From JABJOR01 sp965603075 (GTDB lineage Bacteria > Pseudomonadota > Alphaproteobacteria > Rhodospirillales > Casp-alpha2): a DNA stretch of 62,776 bases. The notes beneath the pieces were generated by a model, which saw nothing but the letters and a program-made list of their open reading frames with translations, was not told the DNA's origin and did not search any database. The stretch is taken from contig CBFDBO010000018.1 of assembly GCA_965603075.1 (NCBI GenBank), positions 1-62,776 on the forward strand. The letters run 5' to 3'. A program made the position numbers and the translations under genes. Shown in pieces: positions 60,456 through 62,776 of this stretch. Positions within the stretch are counted from its first letter, which is position 1; every line of letters starts with the position of its first letter.

Positions 60456-60958
60456 CAATTAAAGTTCTAAAAGCTCTACCTTTGACACCCGAAAACTTTA
60501 CTGAATTCGGTGCGGTTCTTATGGCGAAGGGTCTCCCCCCCCATCGTGATGCATATGCAGGCAATATTGAAAACAAACGTGCTCAGGCCAAACCCAATTT
60601 AACGTTCATTCACGCGGCTCCTAAACCGCCTATAATCAAGGCTGTCGAGCGGCATGAGTATTCCAGTCAGACTTTTGTCCCCATGAACAATGTGCACTAC
60701 TTGGTTGGTGTTTGCCCTCCTGTAGCTGATGGAGGCCCCGATCTTGATGAACTTGTCGTCTTCTTAGCCACCCCTGGACAGGCCGTAAACTACAATGCCG
60801 GTGTGTGGCATTCACCTCTATGTGCTATTGAGCGACCTGGCGAGTTTATCATGCTAAGATGGGATGACGAAAGCCCGGATGATACGGAGCTCGTCATGCT
60901 TGAATATCCCGTTGAGGTTCTTGTCGATGACCTGTTAGAACCATTGTCGATATGCTAA
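60452..60958 (+). CDS. Ureidoglycolate lyase-like protein (AllA family)
   Basis: A 168-aa protein with AllA-family features: the LTPENFTEFGAVL opening, RHEYSSQTFVPM, and the active-site-side YNAGVWHSPLCAI. AllA cleaves ureidoglycolate to glyoxylate and urea. In this operon it would supply glyoxylate to the aminotransferase and aldolase. No urease or other allantoin genes are in the window, so the substrate may be a different ureido- or hydroxy-acid adduct of glyoxylate. Confidence 0.88.
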   Translation: MTIKVLKALPLTPENFTEFGAVLMAKGLPPHRDAYAGNIENKRAQAKPNLTFIHAAPKPPIIKAVERHEYSSQTFVPMNNVHYLVGVCPPVADGGPDLDELVVFLATPGQAVNYNAGVWHSPLCAIERPGEFIMLRWDDESPDDTELVMLEYPVEVLVDDLLEPLSIC

Positions 60959-61020
60959 CTGTCAGAAAAATTACCGAATTTCTGCTATGACAATGCAATA
61001 AAGCTATAATGGAGACCACA

Positions 61021-62184
61021 ATGAAGGATCGCTCACGATTGGATGATTATGAGGTTGGATATAACATTCCAGCCTCTATTGGTATGAACGTGTCAGAGGT
61101 ACAGACACCATGCTTGATTCTTGATCTGGATGCGCTGGAACGCAACATTAAAAAAATGGGGGAAATTGCCTCAGGCTTCGGCGTTCGTCACAGGGCCCAT
61201 GGCAAGATGCATAAGTCCGTCGACATTGCTTTACTACAGGAGAAACTGGGTTGCGCCTGTGGCATATGTTGTCAGAAAGTCTCCGAAGCAGAAGCGTTCG
61301 CCCGAGGTGGCATCAAAGACATCCTCCTATCCAATCAAGTACGTGATCCAGCAAAGATTGACCGCCTTGCTCGCTTACCTAAACTGGGCACCCGCATTAT
61401 TACATGTGTTGATGATATGGCAAATGTCGCAGAGTTATCTGATGCGGCAGATATGCATGAAACAGTGATTGAATGTCTTGTGGAATTAGACTGTGGAGCA
61501 GTCCGGTGTGGCGTATCGACATCTGATGAAGTACTCAAAATAGCAAAGGCAATTGCTGATGCCCCCGGACTCTTGTTTTCTGGCATCCAGGCATATAACG
61601 GCAACATTCAACATTTGGAGCTATATGAGCAGCGTAAGAAAGAGTTCAATGTTTATATCAGCAATGTTCGCGACACCGTAAAAGCCTTATCAGACGAAGG
61701 AATTGAATGCAAAATTGTAGGCGGTGCTGGCACCGGTAGTTACGATTTCGAAGGCGCATCTGGTGTCTTCAATGAATTGCAATGTGGCTCCTATGCTTTC
61801 ATGGATGCAAGCTACGGACGCATTCAGGATAAACACGGCAATCGCCTTAATGAGGGCGAGTGGGAAAACGCACTATTCATTTTAACGTCTATTATGAGCA
61901 ATGCCATTTCTGGCAAAGCGGTTTGTGATGCCGGATTGAAATCATTGAGCGTTGATAGTGGCTTACCGGTAATCTTTGGACGAAACGATCTGGAATATTT
62001 CCAAGCCTCAGACGAACATGGTGCTATCACCGATCCCGATGACACGCTTGTGATTAACGAAAAGTTAAGAATTGTGCCTGGGCATTGTGACCCCACCTGT
62101 AATCTTCATGATTGGTACGTGGGCATCCGAAGTGGCAAGGTCGAGGATATTTGGCCAGTAACCGCGCGGGGTCTGTCTTACTAA
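61021..62184 (+). CDS. bhcC: Beta-hydroxyaspartate aldolase (BhcC / D-3-hydroxyaspartate aldolase type)
   Basis: A 387-aa PLP enzyme of the alanine-racemase-fold D-threonine-aldolase family, from the ATG at 61021 with GGAG 6 nt upstream; 61009 is less likely. Region-by-region resemblance to Paracoccus BhcC is very strong: EVGYNIPA, IQTPCLILDLDALERNI-type start, HGKMHKS (PLP Lys), CCQKVSEAEAFARGGIKD, NELQCGSYAFMDA, and the metal-binding PGHCDPTCN end. It joins glycine and glyoxylate to 3-hydroxyaspartate, or cleaves it. The next genes of the known bhc cluster (bhcB, bhcD) do not follow. Confidence 0.93.
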   Translation: MKDRSRLDDYEVGYNIPASIGMNVSEVQTPCLILDLDALERNIKKMGEIASGFGVRHRAHGKMHKSVDIALLQEKLGCACGICCQKVSEAEAFARGGIKDILLSNQVRDPAKIDRLARLPKLGTRIITCVDDMANVAELSDAADMHETVIECLVELDCGAVRCGVSTSDEVLKIAKAIADAPGLLFSGIQAYNGNIQHLELYEQRKKEFNVYISNVRDTVKALSDEGIECKIVGGAGTGSYDFEGASGVFNELQCGSYAFMDASYGRIQDKHGNRLNEGEWENALFILTSIMSNAISGKAVCDAGLKSLSVDSGLPVIFGRNDLEYFQASDEHGAITDPDDTLVINEKLRIVPGHCDPTCNLHDWYVGIRSGKVEDIWPVTARGLSY

Positions 62185-62278
62185 GACCTGTCAAAATCAG
62201 TGGGTTTATAATCAACAGACTATTCGAAGCGCCTTCACTGACCATATAGCAATCCAATGACTGCAATGGGTTGTGATC

Positions 62279-62368
62279 TCAACCGGTCGCTGCAACACAT
62301 TTGTTAAATCTGTCTGCTGACGTTTCAAATTGCAATGTCTTTCTAGGTCGTTCGTTTATGCCATCCAT
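62279..62368 (-). pseudogene. 3' fragment of an IS30-family transposase
   Basis: Read on the minus strand, about 29 codons end in a stop at 62279 and contain NERPRKTLQFET followed by ADRFNKCVAATG. This matches the conserved C-terminus of IS30-family transposases (NxRPRKxLxFxTPxxxF). A stop codon lies just upstream in the same frame, and no catalytic DDE core is present. It is a decayed insertion-sequence remnant. Nothing else gene-like is seen between 62185 and 62278. Confidence 0.8.
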
Positions 62369-62370
62369 TC

Positions 62371-62776
62371 TTTACCTTACAAAGCAGACGATATCTAAAA
62401 GGCCTTGCCTGTGAAGAATGGTGTTAGTGAAACCCTACCGGTCTCCGAAAAGGTCTGCTTAATAGGGTAAAGCAGACGTATCTTCATTCAAATTCTCTTT
62501 CTAATAATCTGATGACGGTCTCTGGGGGAATATATGGTAAAGGATTAGGTTGGAATATGTTACACCATTGAGAAGATTAGCTGTGAACCTCATGTATTAA
62601 CAATCTTCTGGCAATCCGTTGCAAATAGCCAATCCATTTCAATTTTCGAGGCTTATTTGAACGAATTCCCAAGAGGTATATTTTCTGGTGTCGCTGTGGA
62701 AAAAACAATGACTTCCGCTTTAAGGTACATAGCAGACCATCTTTTAGGGTACTGAATATTTCTGCTTATGACCCAG
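62371..62776. repeat. Cluster of small GTCTGCTT / AAGCAGAC inverted-repeat elements
   Basis: The clearest unit is GTCTGCTT (62453-62460), a 9-nt spacer, AAGCAGAC (62470-62477). Degenerate units lie at 62371-62390 (right arm AAGCAGAC at 62382-62389), 62715-62737 (CCGCTT, 10 nt, AGCAGAC) and 62761 to the window end (TCTGCTT left arm only). Spacers often carry GGGT/ACCC-like triplets. No intact gene is seen in this last stretch. Confidence 0.65.

Noticed and set aside
60452..60958. A complete allantoin degradation pathway around the AllA-like gene
   Set aside because: No allantoinase, allantoate amidohydrolase next to it, or urease genes are present; the M20 enzyme is about 47 kb away in a different cluster.
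1..62776. tRNA, rRNA, CRISPR array, prophage or replication origin
   Set aside because: None seen on either strand by reading; small structured RNAs cannot be excluded without covariance-model searches.

Overview
The window is a gene-dense accessory/metabolic stretch of moderate GC (estimated by eye in the high 40s percent). It carries three DctPQM TRAP transporters, one TAXI-type TRAP transporter, two Pot-type ABC transporters with Tat-exported binding proteins, and GlxA, RpiR, DeoR, LysR, NarL/FixJ and FCD-GntR regulators. This points to a heterotrophic alphaproteobacterium, perhaps aquatic and Rhodospirillales-like. That placement is inferred from gene repertoire only; no rRNA or tRNA is visible.

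Layout. 19-4171 (-): TRAP operon dctPQM with an enolase-superfamily enzyme, next to a divergent GlxA/AraC regulator (4351-5370). 5384-7939 (-): the helicase HrpB. 8025-15566: RpiR regulator divergent from a second TRAP set (dctQMP), followed by an M20 carbamoylase, an N-carbamoyl-D-amino-acid hydrolase with the exact E47/K127/C172 triad, and a diaminopropionate ammonia-lyase: apparent uptake and nitrogen stripping of carbamoylated or unusual amino acids. 15602-25057: GpdQ-like phosphodiesterase, Pot-type ABC transporter, DeoR/GlpR-like regulator and two FAD enzymes (one GlpA-like with a BFD iron-sulfur tail), readable as a glycerophosphodiester-to-DHAP cassette. 25286-29438: TAXI binding protein, fused permease and UspA. 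29494-38103: Pot-type ABC transporter, class III aminotransferase, BKACE, FAD amino-acid oxidase and LysR regulator.

38243-50187 is the most novel part. A lone periplasmic binding protein and a MASE1 hybrid histidine kinase lie beside a convergent LuxR-type response regulator. Next comes an operon of three exported proteins: a 1268-aa protein ending in two ricin-type beta-trefoils, a TPR-secretin outer-membrane lipoprotein with no other secretion genes nearby, and a protein made of 18 tectonin blades in three six-blade groups. Two inverted repeats sit just upstream of the operon.

50461-62184 is a glyoxylate-centred island. It holds an FCD-GntR regulator, a YdiJ-like D-2-hydroxyacid dehydrogenase, a glyoxylate aminotransferase, a third TRAP set, a crotonase, a class III CoA-transferase, a ureidoglycolate-lyase-like protein and a beta-hydroxyaspartate aldolase (BhcC type). 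The dehydratase and reductase of the known beta-hydroxyaspartate cycle are absent. Paired GTATAC palindromes lie in the divergent promoter. The last 590 bases have no intact gene but hold an IS30-type transposase 3' fragment and copies of a small GTCTGCTT/AAGCAGAC inverted-repeat element.

A recurrent theme is a hairpin within about 30 nt after the stop codon of all six transporter binding-protein genes, likely setting excess binding protein over permease.
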